Source: CAZTLI01 sp964614375 (lineage in GTDB: Bacteria; Chloroflexota; Anaerolineae; Aggregatilineales; Phototrophicaceae). Taken from it: a stretch of 15,819 nt of DNA. The notes under the pieces were generated by a model. That model worked only from the letters and a program-made list of their open reading frames with translations. It was not told where the DNA came from and ran no database searches. This document shows positions 6,309-12,568 of the stretch, one piece after another; position 1 is the stretch's first letter; the number at the start of each line of letters is the position of its first letter. The stretch spans positions 1-15,819 of the forward strand of contig CAZTLI010000078.1 in the NCBI GenBank assembly GCA_964614375.1, in the 5' to 3' direction. The position numbers and the translations under genes were made by a program.

Positions 6309-7514
6309 ATGAATGTTGAAACGTCGTTAGACACCGAAATCGACGAGATGGATTTCGCTGCGCTGTTGGAAGCCTCTTTACAAGAGAGCAACATTATGCG
6401 TGGGGATACGGTCACAGGCGTCATCCTGGCAGTAGATAGCCAGGGTTTGATTGTCGATGTGAATTGGAAGCGCGATGGCATTGTGCTGCGTCGTGATTTA
6501 GAAATGATGAACACGACACCTGCTGAATTTGCGGTGGGGAGCGAGATAGATGTTACCGTGCTGCGTCTGGAGGATGCGGAGGGCAATCTCTTGCTCTCGG
6601 CGTCGCAGGCGCGTCAAGCCGAGGACTGGAAACGCGCTGAAGGGCTGTTGGAGAGTGACGATGTTTGGCAGGGGGAGGTCGCCGATGCCAACAAAGGCGG
6701 CTTAATTGTGCCTTTCGGTCATTTGCGCGGTTTTGTGCCTGCCAGTCATGTTAGTGGATTGCCGCGCGGATTGAACGAAGATGACCGTCGTGTGCATCTG
6801 ATGCGAATGATTGGTCAGAGTGTCGATGTCAAGGTGATTGAGGTGAATCGCAAGCGCCGGCGCTTGGTATTTAGCCAGCGGGATGCCGAACGCGAAGGTC
6901 GTGAAGCCCACAAAGAACGCCTATTGGAACAATTGTCAGAAGGCGATACGTGTAAAGGCGTTGTAAGTGGTCTGCGGGACTTTGGCGCGTTTGTTGACCT
7001 GGGCGGTGCGGATGGTCTTATCCACATATCTGAATTGGCATGGCATCGTGTGAACCATCCGAGTGAGGTGGTGAATGTTGGCGATAAAGTCGATGTCTAT
7101 GTTTTGCGACTGGATGATGAAGGCAAACGCATTGGTTTGAGCCTGAAACGCCTGCAACCCAATCCCTGGGCGATGGTCGATGATGTTTATCATGTTGGGC
7201 AGCTTGTCGAAGGCACGATTTCGCGAGTGGCCGATTTTGGGGCATTTGTCAGCCTGGACCCCGGCATCGAAGCCCTGCTGCATGTGAGTCAGCTCAGTGA
7301 TGAAGAAAATGTCGATCCCCGTCAACTTCTGTACGTAGGTCAAACATTGTTGATGCGGATTATCAGCATCGAAGCAGACCGCCAGCGGTTGGGTTTGAGC
7401 CTGAAAGAAGTTACCAGCGCCGAAAATGACCGCTGGGAAGCCAGTCAAGAAGAAGCTGCTGAGGTGGAAGAAGCCGAAGAATTGGCTGAGACTGGCGAAA
7501 TAACGGTGGATTAA
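6309..7514 (+). CDS. rpsA: Ribosomal protein S1-like protein, four S1 domains (paralogue 2)
   Basis: A 401-residue paralogue of the preceding protein with the same plan: four S1 domains at about 29-99, 117-190, 210-281 and 296-366, an acidic N-terminus and a Glu-rich tail. Domain 3 (GLRDFGAFVDLGGADGLIH) is nearly the same as in paralogue 1, while domain 1 and both ends have diverged, and the loop after domain 2's GFVPASH motif differs. This pattern suggests an old tandem duplication with the third domain under the strongest constraint. It should bind mRNA, on the 30S subunit or as a free RNA-binding factor. GGGAG (6293-6297) stands 11 nt before the ATG. It has its own consensus promoter and a long leader, unlike paralogue 1. 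I infer that this copy is the more tightly regulated, perhaps the main ribosomal one. Confidence 0.88.
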   Translation: MNVETSLDTEIDEMDFAALLEASLQESNIMRGDTVTGVILAVDSQGLIVDVNWKRDGIVLRRDLEMMNTTPAEFAVGSEIDVTVLRLEDAEGNLLLSASQARQAEDWKRAEGLLESDDVWQGEVADANKGGLIVPFGHLRGFVPASHVSGLPRGLNEDDRRVHLMRMIGQSVDVKVIEVNRKRRRLVFSQRDAEREGREAHKERLLEQLSEGDTCKGVVSGLRDFGAFVDLGGADGLIHISELAWHRVNHPSEVVNVGDKVDVYVLRLDDEGKRIGLSLKRLQPNPWAMVDDVYHVGQLVEGTISRVADFGAFVSLDPGIEALLHVSQLSDEENVDPRQLLYVGQTLLMRIISIEADRQRLGLSLKEVTSAENDRWEASQEEAAEVEEAEELAETGEITVD

Positions 7515-7553
7515 CTATAATAATTAAGCCAGTTTTTAGCATAGATAGCTGAT

Positions 7554-7590
7554 CAGGTTGGTAAATGGTCAATGTACCTTTACCAACCTG
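7554..7590 (+). promoter_or_regulatory. Strong hairpin between S1 paralogue 2 and rpsU
   Basis: A perfect 12-bp stem (7554-7565 with 7579-7590) is extended by GGT/ACC across a single bulged T, with loop CAATGT. The sequence after it (TTGATATGG) is not a proper U-tract, so termination would be weak. It may be a processing or stability hairpin, or part of the rpsU leader. A TATAAT lies upstream at 7516-7521 but has no convincing -35 box. Confidence 0.6.
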
Positions 7591-7604
7591 TTGATATGGC
7601 ATCG

Positions 7605-7622
7605 TAACGGTAATCACCGTTA
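7605..7622 (+). promoter_or_regulatory. Second hairpin in the rpsU leader
   Basis: TAACGGT (7605-7611) and ACCGTTA (7616-7622) form a perfect 7-bp stem with the loop AATC. It ends 20 nt before the Shine-Dalgarno sequence of rpsU. Together with the hairpin at 7554 it makes a structured leader. Confidence 0.45.
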
Positions 7623-7642
7623 ACGTCAAACTTCGCAAGGGA

Positions 7643-7650
7643 GGAGGTGA
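7643..7650 (+). promoter_or_regulatory. Extended Shine-Dalgarno sequence that sets the TTG start of rpsU
   Basis: GGAGGTGA (7643-7650) is complementary along its length to the usual 16S 3' end and stands 5 nt before TTG at 7656. No ATG or GTG is available: the GTG at 7648 meets a TAA two codons later. The TTG is therefore the start. Confidence 0.8.
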
Positions 7651-7655
7651 GATAA

Positions 7656-7856
7656 TTGGCCTCAGTTAGAATTAGACCGGGTGAATCCCAGGATGGGTTG
7701 CTGCGTCGTTTTCGTAAAAAAGTGACGAATGCAGGCATCCTGAGCACCGTCCGTCGTAAACGATGGCACATTTCCAAGAGTGAACTGCGCCGTATCGAGA
7801 AGAAAAAAGCGGTGCGGCGGGCGCGCCGGCGTCAGCGCAAACAACGCGGTAGCTAA
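7656..7856 (+). CDS. rpsU: 30S ribosomal protein bS21
   Basis: A 66-residue, very basic protein. After processing it begins ASVRIRPGES, followed by LLRRFRKKV (residues 21-29), TVRRKRWHISKSE (36-48) and a C-terminal tail of Arg, Lys and Gln. This order and length match bS21, which sits near the 16S 3' end and the anti-Shine-Dalgarno sequence and helps initiation. The start is TTG with an unusually complete Shine-Dalgarno sequence. It lies 141 nt after S1 paralogue 2 with two hairpins between, and is followed by a strong terminator. The pairing of a poor start codon with a strong ribosome site suggests translation may be sensitive to anti-Shine-Dalgarno availability, but that is inference. Confidence 0.92.
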   Translation: MASVRIRPGESQDGLLRRFRKKVTNAGILSTVRRKRWHISKSELRRIEKKKAVRRARRRQRKQRGS

Positions 7857-7872
7857 ATGCCATCCGTGTTTT

Positions 7873-7896
7873 GTGTATGAGACATTGTTCATACAC
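7873..7896 (+). promoter_or_regulatory. Hairpin just after rpsU
   Basis: GTGTATGA (7873-7880) pairs perfectly with TCATACAC (7889-7896) around an 8-nt loop. No T-run follows. It lies 16 nt after the rpsU stop and 8 nt before the terminator, and may protect the transcript's 3' end. Confidence 0.4.
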
Positions 7897-7904
7897 CCTG
7901 TTGA

Positions 7905-7940
7905 CCGCTGTCGTTCGTATCGACAGCGGCTTATTGTTTT
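7905..7940 (+). terminator. Intrinsic terminator between rpsU and infA
   Basis: CCGCTGTCG (7905-7913) pairs perfectly with CGACAGCGG (7921-7929) around a 7-nt loop, followed by the T-rich CTTATTGTTTT. The interrupted T-tract suggests moderate strength, which could allow some read-through into infA, for which I see no clear promoter. Confidence 0.75.
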
Positions 7941-7961
7941 CTAGTATCCCAAAGGAGTCGT

Positions 7962-8207
7962 ATGGCAAAGAAGGAAGAAAAGATCGAGGTTGATGCAACA
8001 GTCGTTGAAGCGTTACCCAATACCCAGTTTAAGGTCGAACTGGATAATGGTCACCAATTGCTGGCCTATCTTTCTGGCAAGATGAGAAAATACTACATCC
8101 GTATTTTGCTCGGTGATCGGGTAAAGGTGGAAATGAGTTCCTACGACCCGTCTCGTGGTCGCATCATTTACCGCTACAAAGACCGCGCACCCCGTCGCGA
8201 AGAATAA
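7962..8207 (+). CDS. infA: Translation initiation factor IF-1
   Basis: An 81-residue single OB-fold protein. IF-1 hallmarks are VVEALPNTQFKVELDNGH (residues 14-31), LAYLSGKMRKYYIRILLGDRV (34-54) and SYDPSRGRIIYR (59-70). It binds the A site of the 30S subunit with IF-2 and IF-3 during initiation. Typical IF-1 has about 72 residues; here a charged tail (YKDRAPRREE) and a Lys/Glu-rich N-terminus add a few. AAAGGAG (7951-7957) lies 4 nt before the ATG. infA usually sits in the spc/alpha ribosomal operon beside rpmJ; here it follows rpsU and stands alone, so it may be a relocated or second copy. The family assignment is firm. Confidence 0.93.
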   Translation: MAKKEEKIEVDATVVEALPNTQFKVELDNGHQLLAYLSGKMRKYYIRILLGDRVKVEMSSYDPSRGRIIYRYKDRAPRREE

Positions 8208-8231
8208 CCATCTCCGGTTGAATACAGGTGT

Positions 8232-8254
8232 GGCTCGCGGCACGCGGGCTTTTT
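8232..8254 (+). terminator. Intrinsic terminator after infA
   Basis: GGCTCGCG (8232-8239) pairs with CGCGGGCT (8243-8250) with two G-U pairs and a 3-nt loop, followed by TTTTT (8250-8254). It lies 24 nt after the infA stop and before a gene on the opposite strand. There is no matching T-tract for the - strand. Confidence 0.82.
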
Positions 8255-8273
8255 GTGCTTATAAGTCTGTGTG

Positions 8274-8612
8274 TTAGGATTCAAGCCATTGTATCCACGC
8301 TTGTTGTGCATCCATAATATGTAGAATGTATTCACTGTACTCCGGCACATTCCCTATTGGTTTTAGGGTGAGTTGCAGGCTGACAATCGCATCCTCATAA
8401 TAATCGTAGGGGTCTATGTTGGCATATTCTGGTCCTGGATTATGCAGCATGTGTGCCCATTCATCAAACAAATGTTGATAACGGTTGAACGCGCGTGTCG
8501 GTTGGAACAAACACACATCCGTAGTGGCGTCTGTCGATTCATAGACGAGTAGGCCCAGTAAAATGTCACCCTTACGCAGTTCCCAACCTGCTGGACGGGG
8601 TATGGTGGTCAT
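8274..8612 (-). CDS. Hypothetical protein, translationally coupled to menG
   Basis: A 112-residue protein that I do not recognise. It is mildly acidic and rich in aromatic residues (for example WELRKGDILLGLLVYE near the start and DPYDYYEDA near residues 67-75), with no signal peptide or membrane helix, so it is probably a small soluble alpha/beta protein. Its ATG overlaps the menG stop as ATGA (8609-8612), a common sign of translational coupling, so it is made with the quinone methyltransferase. It ends 20 nt from the infA terminator, facing infA tail to tail. Coding status is supported by the overlap and by composition. No function is claimed. Confidence 0.72.
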   Translation of the reverse strand: MTTIPRPAGWELRKGDILLGLLVYESTDATTDVCLFQPTRAFNRYQHLFDEWAHMLHNPGPEYANIDPYDYYEDAIVSLQLTLKPIGNVPEYSEYILHIMDAQQAWIQWLES

Positions 8613-9328
8613 GAGGTACGCGCGCTTTCTCCCCAGTGGACTGCCATCGTGCCGAACATGAATGTTTTGTAGTGTACATTCACAATACCTGCCTCGCGCA
8701 TGATGTCTGCGAGGTCATCGGGTGTTTTGAATGCCTGCGTCGAACTGGGCAGATATTGATAGGCGTCTGCACCCGCTTTACCTACAATGATGCGCCCCAA
8801 AAGAGGGATAATGTATTTGAGGTGAATCAGGATAAAGGGACGCAGCAGGTTAGCAGGTGGTGGTGAGCTATCCAGAATGACGATGCGCCCACCGGGTTTG
8901 AGGACACGCAGTTGTTCATAGAGGGTGCGCGTGATGTCAATCACATTCCGCACCAGATAACCCGATGTTACGGCATCAAACGTGTTATCCGGGAATGGCA
9001 ATTGCAGCGCATCTGCGCCGACCCAACCTACGTCGTCACCCATAGTTAAATGACGCCCAACCCGCATCATGGGCAGCGAAAAATCTCCACCGATGACCTG
9101 TGCGTCTGGCGTGTGTTTGAGCGCCTCAAACGCGATGTCGCCTGTCCCTGTTGCGAGATCAAGCAATCTGCCACCTGATGCTAACTGCGCCTGTCGGACG
9201 ACGAAGCGACGCCAGCGCATATCCTGCCCAAATGTCATCAGACGATTCATGAGATTGTACCGCTTTGCAATACGCCCAAACATATTTTGGACGTAATCGG
9301 CGCGCGCTTGTCCGCTGAGATGTGTCAT
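8609..9328 (-). CDS. menG: Demethylmenaquinone methyltransferase (UbiE/MenG family)
   Basis: A 239-residue class I methyltransferase. UbiE signatures are present in order: YNLMNRLMTFGQDMRWRR (residues 24-41), SAM motif I LLDLATGTGDIA (55-66), acidic GGDFS (80-84), DALQLPFPDNTFDAV (106-120), VRNV (126-129), RVLKPGGR (141-148) and the late YQYLPSS and FGTMAVHWG segments. The family methylates the quinone ring in the last step of menaquinone (or a step of ubiquinone) synthesis. Menaquinone is the likely product if the organism is a Chloroflexota member, which is inference. The ATG at 9328 has no strong Shine-Dalgarno sequence. No other quinone gene is nearby. The usual FGLRN motif reads YLVRN here, a mild variation. 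Confidence 0.9.
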   Translation of the reverse strand: MTHLSGQARADYVQNMFGRIAKRYNLMNRLMTFGQDMRWRRFVVRQAQLASGGRLLDLATGTGDIAFEALKHTPDAQVIGGDFSLPMMRVGRHLTMGDDVGWVGADALQLPFPDNTFDAVTSGYLVRNVIDITRTLYEQLRVLKPGGRIVILDSSPPPANLLRPFILIHLKYIIPLLGRIIVGKAGADAYQYLPSSTQAFKTPDDLADIMREAGIVNVHYKTFMFGTMAVHWGESARTS

Positions 9329-9379
9329 ATCTATTTGTCCGCAGGGATTACAGTGTTTGAATTGTTAGAAATATCACAA

Positions 9380-9388
9380 ATTATAGCA
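9380..9388 (-). promoter_or_regulatory. Extended -10 promoter candidate for menG
   Basis: On the - strand TGCTATAAT is a perfect TATAAT with the TGn extension, 51 nt before the menG ATG. The -35 position is poor (TGGTGC at 17 nt), which extended -10 promoters tolerate. Confidence 0.42.
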
Positions 9389-9510
9389 GACGCTTTTGGT
9401 CAGCACCATGCAAATCAAACAATTCTGCCTGCCAATCTTCGGCACGGAACGGTTGATAACGGTATACTGATGTCAGGCAGTTCGATGAGTGAATAATAGG
9501 GGCACAAATT

Positions 9511-10257
9511 ATGTCATTGCGATTTCATGAAATTGCCGAGAGTAATCATACTATTCAAAATCCGTTAAGTCCTGAAAAACTCATGTTTTTAGGTGAATTG
9601 TGCCAATTGCATCCGGCAATGCGGCAGCTTGACCTCGCGTGTGGCAAAGGTGAATTACTATGCCAATGGGCGCGTGCTTATGAAATTGTGGGAACCGGGG
9701 TAGATATCAGCCAGGTATTTGTTTCAGCAGCAGAAGACCGGGCGCGCGAGCTGGAGGTATGGTCAAATGTTAATTTTGTCGTTGCCGATGCTGCGATGTT
9801 CCCACAGCCATTTCACGAGTTTAATATCGTAAGTTGTCTCGGCGCAGCCTGGATAGGTGGGGGGTTGGTTGGTACATTGAATCTGATGAAACCGGCATTG
9901 CGAAATGGCCAGGGGACGTTACTGGTTGGTGAGGCATTCTGGCGTAAAGCACCGACAAAGGCTGTATACACGGCACTGGGTTTTGACGATGCGACCCTCA
10001 CGACTCTAGGGGGTTTGCCAGAGCGTTTTGATCAAGCAGGAACGGATTTGACCGAAATGCTTGTTGCCAGCGATGATGAATGGGATCGTTATTATGCGCG
10101 TCAATGGAAAACCGTTTATGACTGGCTTAAGAATAACCCGGACGACGCCGACGCTGATGAATTACGGGAATGGATTGAACGACATAAGCGCATGTATCTG
10201 GAGTGTGAGCGCGAATATTTAGGGTGGGGTGTATTTGTGCTCAAGCCAGCGGCGTGA
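9511..10257 (+). CDS. SAM-dependent methyltransferase, small-molecule type
   Basis: A 248-residue class I methyltransferase. Motif I is LDLACGKGELL (residues 40-50), the acidic SAM-binding residue is in GTGVDIS (61-67), and VADAAMF (91-97) matches the motif that contacts adenine. The region after 140 (FWRKAP, then LGGLPERFDQAG) resembles the cap of small-molecule methyltransferases rather than RNA-binding ones. The N-terminus (FHEIAESNHTIQNPLS) is characteristic of a widespread, uncharacterised group. The substrate is unknown. A purine-rich site (AGGGG) stands about 10 nt before the ATG. It is divergent from menG and is followed after 18 nt by the pyroglutamyl-peptidase gene, so those two likely form an operon. 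Confidence 0.82.
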   Translation: MSLRFHEIAESNHTIQNPLSPEKLMFLGELCQLHPAMRQLDLACGKGELLCQWARAYEIVGTGVDISQVFVSAAEDRARELEVWSNVNFVVADAAMFPQPFHEFNIVSCLGAAWIGGGLVGTLNLMKPALRNGQGTLLVGEAFWRKAPTKAVYTALGFDDATLTTLGGLPERFDQAGTDLTEMLVASDDEWDRYYARQWKTVYDWLKNNPDDADADELREWIERHKRMYLECEREYLGWGVFVLKPAA

Positions 10258-10275
10258 AAAGGCAGCGAGTGAAAT

Positions 10276-10887
10276 ATGGTGATCCTGTTAACCGGATTTG
10301 AAGCATTTGGGGCTGTGACAGACAATCCTTCCCAACGCATTGTTGAGCATTTCGCTGCACCAGATGACCAGCGCCTTGTGTGCGCGGTGCTGCCTGTGGT
10401 GTATGCAACAGCGGGCACACGCATTCGAGCATTATTGAAGGAGCATCAGCCGGACGCGGTGATGATGCTTGGGGTGGCGCAGAACCGAAGGGCAATTACA
10501 CCCGAACGGTTTGCCCTCAATTGGAATGATTCACCATCGCCAGACAATGCAGGTAATCTGATGTGCGGACGGCAGATAATTACCGATGGGCCGTTAGCAT
10601 ATATGACGACTTTGCCTGTCGATGACTTTCATGCTGCATTACAGGCAGCCGATATACCCGTTGCGCTGTCAAACCATGCGGGCGCATATTTGTGCAATCA
10701 TGTCTTTTATGTGGCGCGACACACGCTCGAAGAAAAGAGTCTGGCCATCCCCTGTGGCTTTATCCATGTGCCGCCGCTGCGTACAGATGACCAGCCCGAT
10801 GGTTTACCATTAGAGACGATGATACGCGCGATAGCGCTTTGCCTTGAGGTGCTACAGGCACGAATTCCGGCGGCTAATTCTGTTTAG
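10276..10887 (+). CDS. pcp: Pyroglutamyl-peptidase I-like cysteine peptidase (family C15)
   Basis: A 203-residue protein with the C15 layout: LLTGFEAFG (residues 4-12), LPVVY (39-43), ITPERFALN (74-82), a DN pair (90-91), GPLAYMTTLP (105-114), HAGAYLCNHVFY (134-145) and GFIHVPP (161-167). The expected catalytic triad is present as Glu77, Cys140 and His164. The family removes N-terminal pyroglutamate from peptides in the cytoplasm. The usual GQAGGR loop before the Glu is replaced by GVAQNRR, so substrate preference might differ. Length is slightly short of the usual 210-220. It lies 18 nt after the methyltransferase gene, and its 3' end overlaps the convergent Mut7-C gene by 14 bp. Confidence 0.87.
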   Translation: MVILLTGFEAFGAVTDNPSQRIVEHFAAPDDQRLVCAVLPVVYATAGTRIRALLKEHQPDAVMMLGVAQNRRAITPERFALNWNDSPSPDNAGNLMCGRQIITDGPLAYMTTLPVDDFHAALQAADIPVALSNHAGAYLCNHVFYVARHTLEEKSLAIPCGFIHVPPLRTDDQPDGLPLETMIRAIALCLEVLQARIPAANSV

Positions 10888-11623
10888 CCTGGGTTACCTC
10901 GGTAATCAGGTGATCCATTTTTTGATAGTGCGACCCTTTCCAGAAGATGCGATCACACGATGTACACCGATGGAAATCATCATAATGGGTGGCAATATTC
11001 GTGGGTAACCGTGACAGCACATCGGCTTTTTCAACCTGATTCAACAGCCCATTACATTTCATGCAGTGCTTGAATGGGGCAACGTGGTCAGCCAATTGAT
11101 ACCGCTGTGTAAGTTCGTGCAACCGCTCGCGCGGATTGGTGGCGCGGACATAATAGCCATAAGTGACAATACTGCGTTTTAACAAACCAATGTCGCGCGT
11201 GAGCAAAATGCGGGTTTCAGACTGTGAGATTGCCGCCAGTTCATCATCGGGATAGTCATTGCGATAGAGTGTATCAAAGCCCATCATTCGCAAATATGCT
11301 GCTAATCGTCCCAGATGTGTGTCCAGCACAAAGCGCGGTCTACCGGGATAGGGTGGAATCAATCGGATACGCGAAATGTGATTCACCCTGTCAAAGTCGG
11401 GATATACATGAATATCGTCATCTGGTTTAACAATATAATCGAAATCGACGGACTCGCCATTGACCACCAGGAGTTCAATTTCAGGATGTGGCACATTCAA
11501 GGACTCGATCATGTCCTTGATAGACGCTTTCCAATCGAAGGCATGAACCACAGGTTGTTCTTGCTGGCGACGGGGCAAGAAAAAATTCAGACTGTCGTAA
11601 AAGTGAAAGGTTGCGGTATCCAT
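10874..11623 (-). CDS. Mut7-C RNase-domain protein with N-terminal ubiquitin-like domain
   Basis: A 249-residue two-domain protein. Residues 1-90 have a beta-grasp pattern ending in VVNGESVDFDYIVKPDDDIHVYP, as in the ubiquitin/ThiS-like domain joined to Mut7-C. Residues 95-240 are the Mut7-C domain: FVLDTHLGRLAAYLRMMGFDT (98-118) and LLTRDIGLLKR (140-150) supply the conserved acidic residues (Asp101, Asp144) of its PIN-like fold, and CMKC (187-190) with CTSC (220-223) form a zinc ribbon followed by FWKGSHY. By family it is a probable metal-dependent RNase, but its cellular substrate is not established. It lies 27 nt after prmA on the same strand, so it likely ends the prmA operon. Confidence 0.87.
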   Translation of the reverse strand: MDTATFHFYDSLNFFLPRRQQEQPVVHAFDWKASIKDMIESLNVPHPEIELLVVNGESVDFDYIVKPDDDIHVYPDFDRVNHISRIRLIPPYPGRPRFVLDTHLGRLAAYLRMMGFDTLYRNDYPDDELAAISQSETRILLTRDIGLLKRSIVTYGYYVRATNPRERLHELTQRYQLADHVAPFKHCMKCNGLLNQVEKADVLSRLPTNIATHYDDFHRCTSCDRIFWKGSHYQKMDHLITEVTQAKQN

Positions 11624-11650
11624 AAGTGTGCTGTGCCCGGTGACTTCAAC

Positions 11651-12568
11651 TTATTGCGCTGGACGATGGGCTTCAATCAACATCCAATCCCCTTGCTGGC
11701 GGCGTCCAATCGCGATAAGGCCTGTTTTTTGCAGCGCCATTTCTACGTCATCAGCCTGTGTGTCGATAATACCGCTGAAAATCGCTTTGCCGCCGGGACG
11801 AACGACATCGCCCAGATGATGGTCACACATCTCTATGATAATTTTTGCCAGAATGTTGACCACAATGAGATCGAAGCGGCGGGCAGATGTAACCACACTT
11901 GCTAAGCTGCCTGTTTGCGCCGTGATTTTGCTTGCGGTGTTGTTGTCCACTGCATTTTCGATTGTGACCTTAACAGCAATCGGGTCAATATCGAGCGCCA
12001 ATACCTGTGCTGCGCCCAGTTTCGCCGCAGCGATGGACAAGATGCCGCTGCCACAACCGAGATCAAGCACCTGTGTCGTGGGTTGTACAAGGTCTTCCAA
12101 TGCTTCTAAACATAATTGTGTCGTGGGATGTGTGCCCGTCCCAAAGGCCATGCCGGGGTCGAGGGCAATGTCAATATCACCGGGTTGGTGTTCCGCATCA
12201 ATCCAGCGGGGGCGAATCAGCAGGTTGCGTCCAATACGCACGGGATGGTAGTGCTGTTTCCAGGCTTCTGCCCAATCCTCGTCTTTGACGATGCGATATT
12301 CGGGCTGTGGCATCGGATAGAGCATATTCATGTGCCCAAGTGCTGTTTCCAATTGCAGGCGTGCGTCCTCTGCGCGCGCATCATCGGGGAGATACGCCCG
12401 CACGATGAGGTAAGGGGCAGGCGGAACATCGCCTTCATCCCAGACATCGGGTTCAATATCCGGTTGCTCAATCAGGACGCCTTGATGTCCATAGCGTTGG
12501 AGAAGTTCGGCAACGGCTTCGCCCGCTTCACCATCGACTTTGAGGGTGATTTCTATCCAGTGGGCCAT
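11651..12568 (-). CDS. prmA: Ribosomal protein L11 methyltransferase
   Basis: A 305-residue protein. The N-terminal 100 residues form the L11-recognition domain (WIEITLKVD at the start, then KDEDWAEAWKQHYHPVRIG at 95-113), and the linker carries DPGMAFGTGTHPTT (137-150), a PrmA hallmark. The methyltransferase domain has LDLGCGSGILSIAAAKLGA (168-186), ALDIDP (191-196) and the VNILAKII motif (237-244), then VVRPGGKAIFSGI. It trimethylates amino groups of ribosomal protein uL11. The start is ATG at 12568, and the end of the GNAT gene overlaps its first 16 nt, implying coupled translation. prmA follows dnaJ in many Gram-positive bacteria; here the GNAT gene lies between. Confidence 0.94.
   Translation of the reverse strand: MAHWIEITLKVDGEAGEAVAELLQRYGHQGVLIEQPDIEPDVWDEGDVPPAPYLIVRAYLPDDARAEDARLQLETALGHMNMLYPMPQPEYRIVKDEDWAEAWKQHYHPVRIGRNLLIRPRWIDAEHQPGDIDIALDPGMAFGTGTHPTTQLCLEALEDLVQPTTQVLDLGCGSGILSIAAAKLGAAQVLALDIDPIAVKVTIENAVDNNTASKITAQTGSLASVVTSARRFDLIVVNILAKIIIEMCDHHLGDVVRPGGKAIFSGIIDTQADDVEMALQKTGLIAIGRRQQGDWMLIEAHRPAQ

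Noticed and set aside
7516..7521. TATAAT after S1 paralogue 2 as an rpsU promoter
   Set aside because: It lies in an AT-rich stop-codon region with no matching -35 sequence or TGn extension.
9463..9468. TATACT on the + strand as a promoter for the methyltransferase at 9511
   Set aside because: No -35 box at 16-19 nt; the nearby TTGATA is only 4 nt away. It may still be a weak promoter but I cannot support it.
9425..9480. Inverted CTGCCTG/CAGGCAG repeat between menG and the + strand methyltransferase
   Set aside because: Arms are only 7 bp and 42 nt apart, which can easily occur by chance.
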